DNA from: Bdellovibrionales bacterium RIFOXYD12_FULL_39_22
GTDB taxonomy: Bacteria; Bdellovibrionota; Bacteriovoracia; Bacteriovoracales; Bacteriovoracaceae
Reading direction: 5' to 3'
DNA length: 64,000 bases
Assembly: GCA_001770205.1 (NCBI GenBank)
Contig: MEQL01000050.1
Coordinates: 1-64,000, forward strand
The translations under genes and the position numbers were made by a program. Under the pieces are notes generated by a model. That model had not been told where the DNA came from, did no database searches, and worked only from the letters and a program-made list of their open reading frames with translations. This document shows, piece after piece, positions 25,627 through 35,962 of this stretch (within the stretch, counting starts at the first letter, position 1; every line of letters begins with the position of its first letter).

Positions 25627-28600
25627 TTGAATTCGTCATTTTCACTATCTGCTATTGCTATTAGAAACCATGTTTTTTCTTGGATGCTAATGTTAGGACT
25701 TATCCTTTTTGGGGCCATCTCTTTTTCTGAAATGGGAGTTAGTCAGATGCCCGATGTCGATTCTCCCATGGTTAATATTAGCATGAGCTTAGAAGGTGCT
25801 TCGCCAGAAGTTATGGAAATTGATGTTGTTGATGAGATAGAAAGCTCTCTTTCTGCAGTATCCGGAATTAAGTCAATGTCTTCAAGTGCCCGAGTGGGAA
25901 GTGCTTCGATTACTTTGGAGTTTGATTTAGACAAAGACATAGATGTTGCCGTACAGGAGATTCAGACGGTACTAAGTAAAATCCAGCGTCGTTTACCAGA
26001 CGGAATGGATCCTCCTTCTATACGTAAATCTAATCCGGAAGACCAACCCATTTTGTGGATTAGTGCTAGTTCTTCTAAAATGTCTAAGTATGATTTGATG
26101 ACGCTAGTACGAGACAGAGTACAAAATCGTTTTTCAACTTTGGAAGGAGTTGCCGAAGTAAATTTGATGGGACTTCCAGATCCCTATTTGCGAGTATGGT
26201 TATCAGAAAAAAAACTTGATCAATATCAACTTACAGTAAGTGATGTAATCAATACTATTGAAAGTGAGCATTTTGAGCGCCCTGGTGGACGTATTGCCGA
26301 TGAGCGGCGAGAGTTAAATATTCGCACTAAAGGAGAAGCGACTTCGTTAGAGGATTTTCAAAATATTACCATCAATAAACGTGGTGGCTCGCTTATCTAT
26401 ACCCCGATTGCCCTGAAAGAGGTGACGGCAATTGAAGTGGGAACGGAAGAAATTCGTAATGTCAGTCGAGCACAGGGAGAGTCGGCCATTGGTATCGGAA
26501 TAAAAAAGAGGCCTGGTTCTAATGCGGTCAAAGTTGCTAAGGCCGTTAAAAAGCAGATTGCCTTACTGACTAAGGAGTTACCCGTAGGAGTGGAGTTGGC
26601 CATTCGCTTCGATAACACTATCTTTATTGAAGAATCTATTTCGGAGTTAAATTTTACATTGGTATTATCGGCAATTTTAACTTCGCTGGTTTGTTGGCTT
26701 TTTTTGGGTTCATTTTCTTCTACGATAAATATTGTTCTGGCCATTCCGACCTCGGTTATTGGCTCTTTTATTTTTTTGCGCCTTTTTGGTTTTACTTTGA
26801 ACACGTTTACGTTACTGGGATTATCTTTGGCCATTGGAGTAGTCGTTGATGATGCCATTATGGTTTTGGAAAATATCGTTCGCCATAAACAGATGGGAAA
26901 AAACAAAGTTAAGGCCGCGCTTGATGGCTCTCAAGAGATTTGGTTGGCGGCCATTGCTACTACCGCGGCAATTATGGCCATCTTTATTCCGGTGGCCTTT
27001 ATGGACGGAATTATTGGTAAATACTTTTTACAATTTGGAGTAACTTTATCGGTGGCCGTCGCTTTGTCATTGCTGGAAGCGATTACTCTTACTCCTATGC
27101 GCTGCTCTCGTTTTTTAGAAGTGGCCCCTCGGCGTTCGCTGCTTGGGCGAATGATGGAGAGCACCATTTTAATATCTACTACTGGGTATAAGAATGCTTT
27201 GACAAAAATATTAAACTATCCTGTTCTTGCCATTGTTGTGGCCTCTTTGTTTTTTGCCTCTACTTTGTGGATTGGAAAGATTTTAAAAAAGGAGTTTGTT
27301 CCTGAACAAGATCAAGGACGTTTAATGATTCGAATCAAAACGCCAGTGGGATCTTCCTTCGCTTTCACGGATCAAAAGGTTAAGGCCGTGGAAGAATATT
27401 TGGCCACACAACCAGACATTAAAAGCTATTTTACTTCCTCCGGAGGACATGGTGGAGGGGGTGTTAACTCGGGTATGGCCTTTGTTACTTTTGTGGATCA
27501 AGACAAAAGAAAGCATTCACTAAAAAAACTGCAAGAAATTTTTCGAGAGGATTTAAAAAAAATCAAAGGGGCCCGCATTAATATTCAAAATCCATCTATG
27601 TCTTTTACCGGTGGACGTGGTGGTTTTCCTGTAGAGTTTTCGTTACGAGGGCCAGACTGGAATCAACTTATTATCTATGCCAAGCGGATGACGCAAGCGT
27701 TGGAGGAGAGTGGAAAGTTAGTCGATGTTGATACTAATTTTGAAGATGGAATGCCGGAAGTGCAGGTTATTCCAAATAGAGAACGCGCACGGGCCCGCGG
27801 GGTAGAAATTGCAGATATTTCACAAATTATTAGTACCATGATGGGAAATGCGGTGGCCGGCAAGTATTCCAAGGATGGCCGTCGATTTGATATAGTTGTC
27901 GGTTTGCCACTGTCGGATAAGATTTCGATAGAGGCCATTAAAAGAATAAAAATCCGCAATAATCGGGGAGAACTTATTCGTTTATCTGAAGTGGTTGAGG
28001 TAGTGGAGACCACAGGATTGCAGGCCATTTCTCGCGAAGATCACCAGCGGGCCATCTCTATTTGGAGCAATATTGCGCAAGGAAGTTCGCAGGCGGAAGC
28101 TATATCTGAGGTACAAAAAATTGCCAAGCAACTTTTGCCAGAGGGGTATTTTGTGGCCATGTCTGGAAGTGCAAAAACTTTTGGAGAATCTTTTTCTAGC
28201 TTAATTTTTGCGCTTCTTTTTGGAATTGTAATTTCTTATATGATATTGGGGTCTCAGTTTAATAGTTTTATTCACCCGTTGACGATTTTAGTGGCCTTGC
28301 CTTTTAGTGTTTCAGGGGCGTTTATTGCACTCCTAATGGGCGGCCAATCTCTTAACGTTTATAGCATGATCGGACTAATTTTATTAATGGGTATTGTGAA
28401 GAAAAATTCTATTTTGCTGGTGGAATTTACCAATCAGTTAAAAGAGAGAGGCCGTTCTACTCACGAGGCATTACTGGAGGCCTGCCCAATTCGTCTACGC
28501 CCTATTCTTATGACTTCTATTTCTACTGTAGTCGGGGCCATTCCACCGGCCTTGGCCATAGGGCCTGGGGCCGAGAGTAGAATACCGATGGCCATTGCAG

Positions 28601-28716
28601 TAATTGGCGGAATGATAGTTTCTACCTTGCTTACTTTATTTATTGTCCCTTGTGTTTATTCTCTTCTCGACAGATTTACCAAAAAGGAAAATTTATTTCA
28701 TGAACATCAGCTATGA
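25627..28716 (+). CDS. RND efflux transporter, HAE1 family inner-membrane pump
   Basis: A pump of about 1029 residues. TTG 25627 has GGAG seven bases upstream and gives MNSSFSLSAIAIRNHVFSW; an earlier TTG at 25609 lacks that spacing. It has twelve membrane helices and two large periplasmic loops. GVVVDDAIMVLENIV contains the paired Asp of helix 4 used for proton coupling, and PEQDQGRLMIRIKTP begins the second periplasmic half. HAE1 pumps export drugs, lipids or signals with an adaptor and TolC. No adaptor (HlyD/AcrA-like) gene is present here. It overlaps the rmuC start by 17 bp. Confidence 0.92.
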   Translation: MNSSFSLSAIAIRNHVFSWMLMLGLILFGAISFSEMGVSQMPDVDSPMVNISMSLEGASPEVMEIDVVDEIESSLSAVSGIKSMSSSARVGSASITLEFDLDKDIDVAVQEIQTVLSKIQRRLPDGMDPPSIRKSNPEDQPILWISASSSKMSKYDLMTLVRDRVQNRFSTLEGVAEVNLMGLPDPYLRVWLSEKKLDQYQLTVSDVINTIESEHFERPGGRIADERRELNIRTKGEATSLEDFQNITINKRGGSLIYTPIALKEVTAIEVGTEEIRNVSRAQGESAIGIGIKKRPGSNAVKVAKAVKKQIALLTKELPVGVELAIRFDNTIFIEESISELNFTLVLSAILTSLVCWLFLGSFSSTINIVLAIPTSVIGSFIFLRLFGFTLNTFTLLGLSLAIGVVVDDAIMVLENIVRHKQMGKNKVKAALDGSQEIWLAAIATTAAIMAIFIPVAFMDGIIGKYFLQFGVTLSVAVALSLLEAITLTPMRCSRFLEVAPRRSLLGRMMESTILISTTGYKNALTKILNYPVLAIVVASLFFASTLWIGKILKKEFVPEQDQGRLMIRIKTPVGSSFAFTDQKVKAVEEYLATQPDIKSYFTSSGGHGGGGVNSGMAFVTFVDQDKRKHSLKKLQEIFREDLKKIKGARINIQNPSMSFTGGRGGFPVEFSLRGPDWNQLIIYAKRMTQALEESGKLVDVDTNFEDGMPEVQVIPNRERARARGVEIADISQIISTMMGNAVAGKYSKDGRRFDIVVGLPLSDKISIEAIKRIKIRNNRGELIRLSEVVEVVETTGLQAISREDHQRAISIWSNIAQGSSQAEAISEVQKIAKQLLPEGYFVAMSGSAKTFGESFSSLIFALLFGIVISYMILGSQFNSFIHPLTILVALPFSVSGAFIALLMGGQSLNVYSMIGLILLMGIVKKNSILLVEFTNQLKERGRSTHEALLEACPIRLRPILMTSISTVVGAIPPALAIGPGAESRIPMAIAVIGGMIVSTLLTLFIVPCVYSLLDRFTKKENLFHEHQL

Positions 28717-29890
28717 ATCGTTATTACTAGGAATGTTAATTGGTGGTTTGGCGATGCGATTATTTTCTGCAAAGCGTGCGGCCGCTGATTCTATCAGTCT
28801 AAATCGCGAGATTGCGCATTTGGCCACAGAGAAAAAGGTATTAGAGGAGCAACTTGTTTCTTTTAAAAAGCATGTAGACGAACTTTCAGCGCAAAACAAA
28901 TTGCAGTTTGAGAATTTGGCCAATCAGATAATTGAAAATAAATCTAAGAGTTTTACTGAGTACACGGAGAAAACTCTAGAGTCGATGTTAAAACCCTTTA
29001 AAGAAAAAATTACAAATTTTGAAAAAAGTGTGGAAGATAAATATTCCTCCGAGGCCCGAGAGCGCCATGCGCTTAAGTCAGAGATTTTGCGGCTGATAAG
29101 TTTAAATGATCGCATGAGTGAAGAGACCAATTCCCTGGCCCGCGCTTTACGAGGTGATAGTAAAGTGCAAGGAGATTGGGGGGAAATGGTCTTGTCAAAA
29201 ATTTTAGAGGCATCGGGCCTTCGTGAAGGGGAAGATTATATCACGCAGTCATCGCATAAAAATGAAGAAGGAGATCGCTTACGGCCAGATGTGATAATTA
29301 ATCTTCCAGATGAAAAGCATGTAGTGGTTGATGCAAAAGTTTCTTTAAAGGCCTATGATTTACACCATTCTTCCACTGAAGATGTGCAAAAAGAGAAATG
29401 TTTGTCAGAGCATATTCGCTCGATAGACAAACATATAAATGAATTAAGTGAAAAACATTATGATAAATTGAAAGGTCTTAGCTCTCCGGAAATAGTTTTT
29501 ATGTTTGTTCCCATTGAGCCGGCATATCTTTTGGCCATGCATGCTGATGCCGATCTTTCTATGCGTGCCTGGAAAAAAGGTGTGGCCATTGTTACGGCCA
29601 CAACCTTGCTTACCAGTTTGAAAACGGTGGCCTCTATTTGGCGTCTAGAAAGACAGAATAAAAATGCCCAAGAGATTGCGCAAGAAGGAGCGCGTCTTTA
29701 TGATAAGTTTGTGGGGTTTCTAGAGGACTTTGAAAAAATTGGACACATTTTTGAAACGGGAAGCAAACAATTTTCTCAGGCCATGGGCAAACTCAAAGAT
29801 GGGCCAGGTAATGTCTTCCGCAAGATGGAGCTTTTGCGCGAACTAGGCGCTTCTCCCAATAAGAAGATTCGCCAAGATTTATTAGAGTAA
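28700..29890 (+). CDS. rmuC: DNA recombination protein RmuC
   Basis: A 396-residue protein with an N-terminal membrane helix (about 1-20), a long coiled coil (about 30-140) and the RmuC domain with QGDWGEMVLSKILEASGL, RPDVIINLPD and VVDAKVSLKAY. RmuC limits inversions and recombination, and its core is related to restriction-type nucleases. The start ATG 28700 (MNISYESLL) is preferred because upstream in-frame codons belong to the RND gene. It is translationally coupled to the pump, though a functional link is not obvious. Confidence 0.92.
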   Translation: MNISYESLLLGMLIGGLAMRLFSAKRAAADSISLNREIAHLATEKKVLEEQLVSFKKHVDELSAQNKLQFENLANQIIENKSKSFTEYTEKTLESMLKPFKEKITNFEKSVEDKYSSEARERHALKSEILRLISLNDRMSEETNSLARALRGDSKVQGDWGEMVLSKILEASGLREGEDYITQSSHKNEEGDRLRPDVIINLPDEKHVVVDAKVSLKAYDLHHSSTEDVQKEKCLSEHIRSIDKHINELSEKHYDKLKGLSSPEIVFMFVPIEPAYLLAMHADADLSMRAWKKGVAIVTATTLLTSLKTVASIWRLERQNKNAQEIAQEGARLYDKFVGFLEDFEKIGHIFETGSKQFSQAMGKLKDGPGNVFRKMELLRELGASPNKKIRQDLLE

Positions 29891-29985
29891 CTCAATCATT
29901 TTGGTAATAAAAAAGTTAGTGCCATAGACCAAATATTTTAGTAGACTCGGCCACAAATTGATTTAACCTCAAGGAGAGAGATACT

Positions 29986-32547
29986 ATGAAGATTCATTCA
30001 TTTACCGCTGTTCCTACAACGCCAACCCAATTGGCACCCTTGCTTGAAATTGCTTCTAATTTGTGGTTTTCCTGGAATTGGGATGCCACCCAACTTTTTT
30101 CCATGATTGATCCAGATTTGTGGGAAGAGTGTCATAAAAATCCTATTAAAATGCTCTGTAGTGTTTCTAATAAACGCTTGGAAGAACTTTCCAAAGATGA
30201 TGATTATGTGGCCGAAGTACAAGCAGTACATGCTGCCTATAAGAAATATCTGGAATCTAAAACTTGGTTTGATGGCAAATATGGGGGGCGAGAGAAAAAA
30301 GTTATTGCCTATTTTTCTTGCGAGTTTGGCATTCATGAATCACTTCCAATCTATTCTGGAGGCCTAGGAGTTTTGGCCGGAGATCATCTTAAGTCGGCCA
30401 GTGATTTAGGTGTTCCGCTAGTGGCAGTAGGATTTTTATATCGAGAGGGATACTTTCGCCAGGGACTAAATAGCGATGGCATGCAGCAAGAGTTTTATCC
30501 GGAAAATGATAAATTTTCGCTGCCAGTTATGTTGGAAAAAGATAGCTCTGGCAATCCACTGATACTTTCCATGGACATTGGAGGAGATGAAGTTTTTTAT
30601 CAGATTTGGAAAGTGATGGTAGGTCGAGTCACTCTTTACTTGTTAGATACCAATTTGAATTCAAATATTCCTAAGCATCGCGATATTACCAAGCGTCTTT
30701 ATGATGCCGGCCGTGATATTCGCTTGCGACAGGAAATTTTACTTGGAATGGGGGGAGTAAAGGCGCTTAAGGCACTGGGAATAACACCTGCAGTTTATCA
30801 TATCAATGAAGGACACTCGGCCTTTTTAATTTTAGAAAGATTGCGCGAATTAATGGAAGGCCATTTTTTAACTTTTGCGGAAGCGCGAGAGATTGTTTGG
30901 GCCACGAGCGTTTTTACCACTCACACACCAGTACCGGCCGGTAACGAGCGCTTTGATATTAATTTGATCAAGCAATATTTGGGAACCTTTATTCAGAAAA
31001 GGTTGGGATTAGAGTGGTTAGACTTCTTGGCCATGGGCCGCGAAGATACTTCTAATATGGAAGAGGAGTTTTGTTTAACAGTTTTGGCATTGAAATTTTC
31101 TGCGCATTGTAATGGAGTGGCCAAATTGCATGGTGATGTCTCTCGTGAAATGTGGAAAAAATTATACAAAGATGTTCCGCAAGACGAAATTCCCATTCGT
31201 CATGTTACCAACGGAGTACATTCTAAAACCTGGTTGTCCAAAGAATTTGAGCAACTTTTTGCTAGATATCAGAGAACTTCTTATGTGCGGGAGATTTCTG
31301 ATTTTACCATGTGGCGTTCTATTGATGATGTTCCAGAGGCGGAATTGTGGCGTTTACATGTTGAGCGAAAGCAGAAATTGGTAGAGTACGTGCGCAAAAG
31401 GTTAAAGTTTCAATTGCAGCGCCGTAGTGCTTCAGCGGCGGAGATTAATCGTATCAAAGATGTTTTAGATCCAGAAGTATTGACCATTGGCTTTGCTCGG
31501 CGTTTTGCCCCTTATAAGCGTGGCTCGTTACTTTTTTATGACACTGAACGTGTTGCCAAAATTGTAAATAGCGAAGGACGGCCAGTGCAATTTATTTTTG
31601 CAGGCAAGGCCCATCCTGCAGATACCAAAGGAAAAGAAATTATTAAGGCCATTGCAGATAAAATCAAAGATCCAGAGTTTAATCAGCGTGTGGTTTTTTT
31701 GGAAGATTACGATATCGATATTGCGCGCTATATGGTGCAAGGAGTGGACGTGTGGCTAAATACTCCTCGGCGGCCAATGGAGGCATCGGGAACTTCGGGA
31801 ATGAAGGCGGCCATGAATGGAGCGCTGAATCTTTCTATACTCGATGGATGGTGGGATGAGGCCTTTAATGGAGAGAATGGCTGGGCCATTGGCCATGGGG
31901 AAATGTATAAAGATTTAGACCAACAAGATGAGATTGAGGCAAATTTATTATATCGGGCCATTGAAGATGAAGTTGCTCCGCTTTATTACAAGCGCAACGA
32001 TAAAGGATTGCCAGCACAGTGGATCACTATGATGAAAAATACCATTGAGTCTTGTGGTTCGCAATATAACACCCATCGTATGTTGGTAGACTATGTTGAA
32101 AAATATTATCTTAAGGCCGAAAAGTTGGCCGGAATGCTAAGTAGCAATGACTATGTTGAGGCAAAAAATCTATCGCGTTGGCATAAAATGATGGAGCAGG
32201 CCTGGAAGGATATCAAAATTGTTCACGTTGATGCTCCGGACACCGATTCGATTTTATCCGGCCACAGTGTATCAATCAAATCCAAAATAATATTGGGGGC
32301 CATTAGGGCAGAAGATGTAAAAGTAGAAGTCTATCATGGCATTTTAGATATCAATGGAGATAAAATTATTGGCCCGCAAAGAACTCAAATGGAAAAGATT
32401 GCAACAGAGGGAGAGCTTACTATTTTTGAGGCCAAAATTCCTTGTGATCGAGGAGGCCGTTACGGTTATACGGTAAGAGTTTTGTTGGGCAATAAACATT
32501 TGGCCGAAGAATTTGTTCCTACTTTTATTAAGTGGGAGAGTGAGTAA
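29986..32547 (+). CDS. glgP: Alpha-glucan phosphorylase
   Basis: An 853-residue GT35 enzyme that releases glucose-1-phosphate from glycogen or maltodextrin. The N-terminal part (about 1-100, with NLWFSWNWDATQLF) is the DUF3417-type extension of the shorter bacterial/archaeal phosphorylases. The core has YFSCEFGIHESLPIYSGGLG, HINEGHSAF, and the PLP site EASGTSGMKAAMNG with Lys607. An AAGGAGAGAG ribosome site precedes ATG. No glycogen synthase or branching enzyme is in the window. The GNAT gene follows 3 bp after the stop, so they are probably cotranscribed. Confidence 0.95.
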   Translation: MKIHSFTAVPTTPTQLAPLLEIASNLWFSWNWDATQLFSMIDPDLWEECHKNPIKMLCSVSNKRLEELSKDDDYVAEVQAVHAAYKKYLESKTWFDGKYGGREKKVIAYFSCEFGIHESLPIYSGGLGVLAGDHLKSASDLGVPLVAVGFLYREGYFRQGLNSDGMQQEFYPENDKFSLPVMLEKDSSGNPLILSMDIGGDEVFYQIWKVMVGRVTLYLLDTNLNSNIPKHRDITKRLYDAGRDIRLRQEILLGMGGVKALKALGITPAVYHINEGHSAFLILERLRELMEGHFLTFAEAREIVWATSVFTTHTPVPAGNERFDINLIKQYLGTFIQKRLGLEWLDFLAMGREDTSNMEEEFCLTVLALKFSAHCNGVAKLHGDVSREMWKKLYKDVPQDEIPIRHVTNGVHSKTWLSKEFEQLFARYQRTSYVREISDFTMWRSIDDVPEAELWRLHVERKQKLVEYVRKRLKFQLQRRSASAAEINRIKDVLDPEVLTIGFARRFAPYKRGSLLFYDTERVAKIVNSEGRPVQFIFAGKAHPADTKGKEIIKAIADKIKDPEFNQRVVFLEDYDIDIARYMVQGVDVWLNTPRRPMEASGTSGMKAAMNGALNLSILDGWWDEAFNGENGWAIGHGEMYKDLDQQDEIEANLLYRAIEDEVAPLYYKRNDKGLPAQWITMMKNTIESCGSQYNTHRMLVDYVEKYYLKAEKLAGMLSSNDYVEAKNLSRWHKMMEQAWKDIKIVHVDAPDTDSILSGHSVSIKSKIILGAIRAEDVKVEVYHGILDINGDKIIGPQRTQMEKIATEGELTIFEAKIPCDRGGRYGYTVRVLLGNKHLAEEFVPTFIKWESE

Positions 32548-32550
32548 AAC

Positions 32551-33687
32551 GTGGGGAATAATTATCGTATCGTTGAGGTGACGAATCAAAAACTGTTAAA
32601 TCAGTGGATTCAATTTCCCTATGATTTTTACCTCAAAGAATTAAAAGATCCTAATTATATCCCACAAATTAAAATTGATGAAAAAAGTTTTTTTGATGCT
32701 AAAAAAAATCCGGCCTTTAAAATTGCCAAAGTGAAATTTTTTCTAGCGTATGCTGAGCAAATAGTAGTTGGCCGGATTTGTGCGATAATTCATTTATTAG
32801 AAGAGAAAAAACTAGGCCGTCGCCGTGGCCGTTTTGGTTGGATTGAATTCATTGATAATGAAGAAATTTCTTCTCTGCTTTTAGGAGCAGCTCGTAGTTG
32901 GCTAGTTGCGGAAGGTGCCATAGAGATGACGGGCCCTCATGGTTTTACCGATTTAGATCCTGAGGGGCTTTTAATCGATGGGTTTAATGAATTACCAACA
33001 GTTAGTGGTAGCTATAATTTGCCTTATTACCAACGCCATTTTGAAAAGTTTGGCCTTGTGAAAGATGCGGATTATGTGGAGTATCGAGTAAATTTTCCGG
33101 CCAATGATCCCTTTTTAGAGAAAATGGTCGCACTATTAGAAAGAGATAGTGAGTATAAATTAATTACTTTGCGTAACCGCAAAGAATTAATGTCACGAAC
33201 CGATGCTTTATGGGATCTACTGGAGGAGTCTTTTAAACATCTTTATGGAGTAACTCCGCTTTCTTTGGAGCAACAAAAGTTTTATACCCAAAAATATCTA
33301 TCTTTTTTAGATTTAGAATTTGTAAAAATGGTAGAGGATAAAAAAGGAAAATTGATAGGCTTTTTCATTGGAATGCCGAATGTTAGTAACAGTTTTAAAC
33401 GGGCCGGCGGTAATCTTTTGCCATTTGGTCTGTTTCATATTTTAAGAGAGTTTAAAAATTCAAAGGGCGTAGATTTCTTATTAGCGGGAGTTCATCCCGA
33501 GCATCCGAAAAAAAAGATTTTCTTATATTTAGTCGCGGCCATGTATCGCTCTTGCCGAGATCGCGGAATTAAATTTTTAGAGACCAATCGTGAGTTAGTA
33601 GAGAATAAGACTGTTAGTGGAATGTGGACACGCTTTGATTCAAGACTACATCGAAAAACTAGAATATTTAAACTGCCGCTGGAATAG
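32551..33687 (+). CDS. GNAT-like acyltransferase family protein
   Basis: A 378-residue protein with a GTG start 3 bp after glgP. The N-terminal half (FPYDFYLKELKDPNYIPQI, VGRICAIIHL, RFGWIEFIDN, GPHGFTDLDPEGLLIDGF) matches a GNAT-fold family common in Bacteroidetes and deltaproteobacteria, often annotated only as N-acetyltransferase. A second GNAT-like half ends VSGMWTRFDSRLHRKTRIFKLP. Substrate unknown. Next is the 575-residue DUF6178-like gene, 28 bp away. Confidence 0.65.
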   Translation: MGNNYRIVEVTNQKLLNQWIQFPYDFYLKELKDPNYIPQIKIDEKSFFDAKKNPAFKIAKVKFFLAYAEQIVVGRICAIIHLLEEKKLGRRRGRFGWIEFIDNEEISSLLLGAARSWLVAEGAIEMTGPHGFTDLDPEGLLIDGFNELPTVSGSYNLPYYQRHFEKFGLVKDADYVEYRVNFPANDPFLEKMVALLERDSEYKLITLRNRKELMSRTDALWDLLEESFKHLYGVTPLSLEQQKFYTQKYLSFLDLEFVKMVEDKKGKLIGFFIGMPNVSNSFKRAGGNLLPFGLFHILREFKNSKGVDFLLAGVHPEHPKKKIFLYLVAAMYRSCRDRGIKFLETNRELVENKTVSGMWTRFDSRLHRKTRIFKLPLE

Positions 33688-33715
33688 GCCAAGAGCAAAG
33701 TTGAGAATTAGCAAG

Positions 33716-35443
33716 ATGACTTCTAAAAATAGTATTATCGATAATTTGATTGGAGAGGCGCAAAGTTATACTTCTTTAGAGGTAATGGAGCGGATGATTC
33801 AAGACGGTGCCGATTTATCGGCGCATGCTATCTCACCACTATATCTGATTGTAAAAAAAATGAATCCCAATGAGTTGGCCCATCACTTACATCTTTTTAG
33901 TTCAGAGCAGCGACAGATTTTTTTAGATATGGACTTATGGCTTAAAGATGATTTGGATGTGGATAATTTTAATTATTGGATTAGATGTTATGCGGTATGT
34001 GAAAACGAAAATATTCGTGCAGAATTTATTGGGAGTTCTGAATTTGCGGTTTACTTAAAGGGCCGTTTTAATATTTGGACTTTTGACGCAGAAGATCCGC
34101 AATATCCAGAACATGATAATTACTTTTTAACTCCAGATACTCAACTTCTAGTGGAGTTTGATGAAGATTATGAGTATGTGCGAGAGCTAAAGGAATTAAT
34201 TGTGGCCCTCTACGCGGAGAGAGGAGTGGAAGATGCCTATGCCTATCTTTTTAAATTAGTCTCAGATAGTTTTTCTATTTTACAAGAAGAGGAATACGAA
34301 CAGAAAAAATCACGAATGAGTGATTATGGTTTTGTTGATTATTTTGAAGCGTTAGAAGTTGATAACATTTTTCCTAGCATGGAGATGTTGCAAAATTTTG
34401 TTATAAGAAAAAAGAGTATTACCGGCAATCTTGACGATTTAAGCAAGCTGCAGGCCCTTCCTAAAGCTGCACTGGTGGCCTTTAGTGACAAACTTGGAGA
34501 CATCAATAGTGAGTTGGCCAAAGTTGTAGATGATAAGCGCGTTGAATTTTTGCGATTTAATTTTATTAAGCTGGTCAATGCTACCATGTCATTAACCAAT
34601 GCGTTGCAAGAAGGCCAAGTGGCCATGACGAGAGTGGGAAATAAAACCAGAAATCTTCTAAGTCTTGGGATGAGCTATATTAATCAAAAGGCGCAGGCAG
34701 GGGAATTAGAAGAGTTGTTAAATGATAAAAGTATTTTTGATTTTTTTACTTTTGCAGATCTTTATAAAATAGGGAACACCTTAATTAAGCTTAATCAAAA
34801 GATGGCCAGAAAAAATCTATCACTTCACGGAATTAATGAACACAATGAGAGTTTTTTAGGGAAATTTTGGCTGGAGTTTTTGGACTTTACCTTTGATACA
34901 AGTCATGCGGTTGCTGATAAGCTAGGACATACCTCGAAAAATATTGTTGACATGCAACATTATGGTGAGTGGACTTCTTTGCTTAATTTATTCGGGGCAA
35001 TGCTTCCTTTTATTAAGCAATTTTTGACTTCCGTAGAAAAGCTTAAGAAAAGTCAGAAGTTACGCGATGAATTTTATATTAACTATACGGTGGAAGAAAT
35101 TGATTTTGAGGCCATCATTCTTAGTAATTTTTATAATTATTTATTAGGCAATTTCGAAGGGACAAAGGGCAAACGTAAAAAATTAGGAGTGACGATTAGT
35201 GATTTCAAAAAAATTTCTACCGATTTATTAGATGGCAAAGGAAAATTAAAGGAGAGCTATCTTAAAAAAAAGGTAAAGAGTATGGCCCTTAAATTTGGGC
35301 TAGATGTTGTGTTGGATTTTGATAAATATTTTATCGCTCTACTAAAAGAGCATATTGAAGGATATGAGTTTGAAGAGATGAGTGCGGATGATTATAAACA
35401 TGTTGGTGGCCCGATAATTTTCAATATATTGATCAGTTCATAG
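33716..35443 (+). CDS. DUF6178-like all-helical protein
   Basis: A 575-residue, mostly helical cytoplasmic protein. ATG 33716 (MTSKNSIIDN) is chosen; upstream in-frame codons overlap the previous gene. SPLYLIVKKMNPNELAHHL and QRQIFLDMDLWLKDDLD resemble the repeat-like N-terminus of DUF6178 proteins known from deltaproteobacteria; this match is from memory and moderate. Long acidic helices and Lys-rich stretches follow (RKKLGVTISDFKKIS). No catalytic motif is seen. It is the last gene of the glgP-GNAT run and has no recognised function. Confidence 0.5.
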   Translation: MTSKNSIIDNLIGEAQSYTSLEVMERMIQDGADLSAHAISPLYLIVKKMNPNELAHHLHLFSSEQRQIFLDMDLWLKDDLDVDNFNYWIRCYAVCENENIRAEFIGSSEFAVYLKGRFNIWTFDAEDPQYPEHDNYFLTPDTQLLVEFDEDYEYVRELKELIVALYAERGVEDAYAYLFKLVSDSFSILQEEEYEQKKSRMSDYGFVDYFEALEVDNIFPSMEMLQNFVIRKKSITGNLDDLSKLQALPKAALVAFSDKLGDINSELAKVVDDKRVEFLRFNFIKLVNATMSLTNALQEGQVAMTRVGNKTRNLLSLGMSYINQKAQAGELEELLNDKSIFDFFTFADLYKIGNTLIKLNQKMARKNLSLHGINEHNESFLGKFWLEFLDFTFDTSHAVADKLGHTSKNIVDMQHYGEWTSLLNLFGAMLPFIKQFLTSVEKLKKSQKLRDEFYINYTVEEIDFEAIILSNFYNYLLGNFEGTKGKRKKLGVTISDFKKISTDLLDGKGKLKESYLKKKVKSMALKFGLDVVLDFDKYFIALLKEHIEGYEFEEMSADDYKHVGGPIIFNILISS

Positions 35444-35638
35444 CGTATATCGTAAATTTTTTTTACCAAAAAAAATTCGCTGACACTATATAGATTTTAC
35501 TAGTTAATAAGAATATCCTTGATATTTATTTTATAGTTGATATATTAGTTCCTGAACAGAAACAGAATTACAGTGATTGAGAAAAATGGGAATGGCCTGA
35601 GTTTTAAATATCAATTTAATGAAAAGGAGAGAAAAATT

Positions 35639-35953
35639 ATGAAAAAGTTATTAATAGTACTGACTTTTTTAATGTCGATGTCGTCATTTGCGCAATTGGA
35701 TTGTACTTTGGAGTTAAAAAAAATCTTATCGGATAAATTGCCGGATTTAGAAGTTTATTCAACGAAATATGTTGGCACTATTGCTCCTCATAGCGATCTT
35801 CCTTACTATCAGGGTGAAATTTGGAATGATACGGATGAAGAACTTGGTATTTTCGAAATTAAGGCCACATATATGGCGAAATTTACTTACGTAGCTCTTT
35901 TAAGAGAGAATTGCCAAGCTGTAAAATTAATCGAAGTCGGCTTTGATGACTAA
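35639..35953 (+). CDS. Small secreted hypothetical protein
   Basis: A 104-residue protein with a signal peptide (MKKLLIVLTFLMSMSSFA^Q). ATG 35639 lies behind AAGGAGAG; the longer frame from 35573 begins before that site. The mature part of 86 residues has two cysteines (DC, NC), probably one disulfide. It is a single gene between two larger units, convergent with gspN (10 bp apart). Function unknown. Confidence 0.65.
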   Translation: MKKLLIVLTFLMSMSSFAQLDCTLELKKILSDKLPDLEVYSTKYVGTIAPHSDLPYYQGEIWNDTDEELGIFEIKATYMAKFTYVALLRENCQAVKLIEVGFDD

Positions 35954-35962
35954 AAAGATGGC

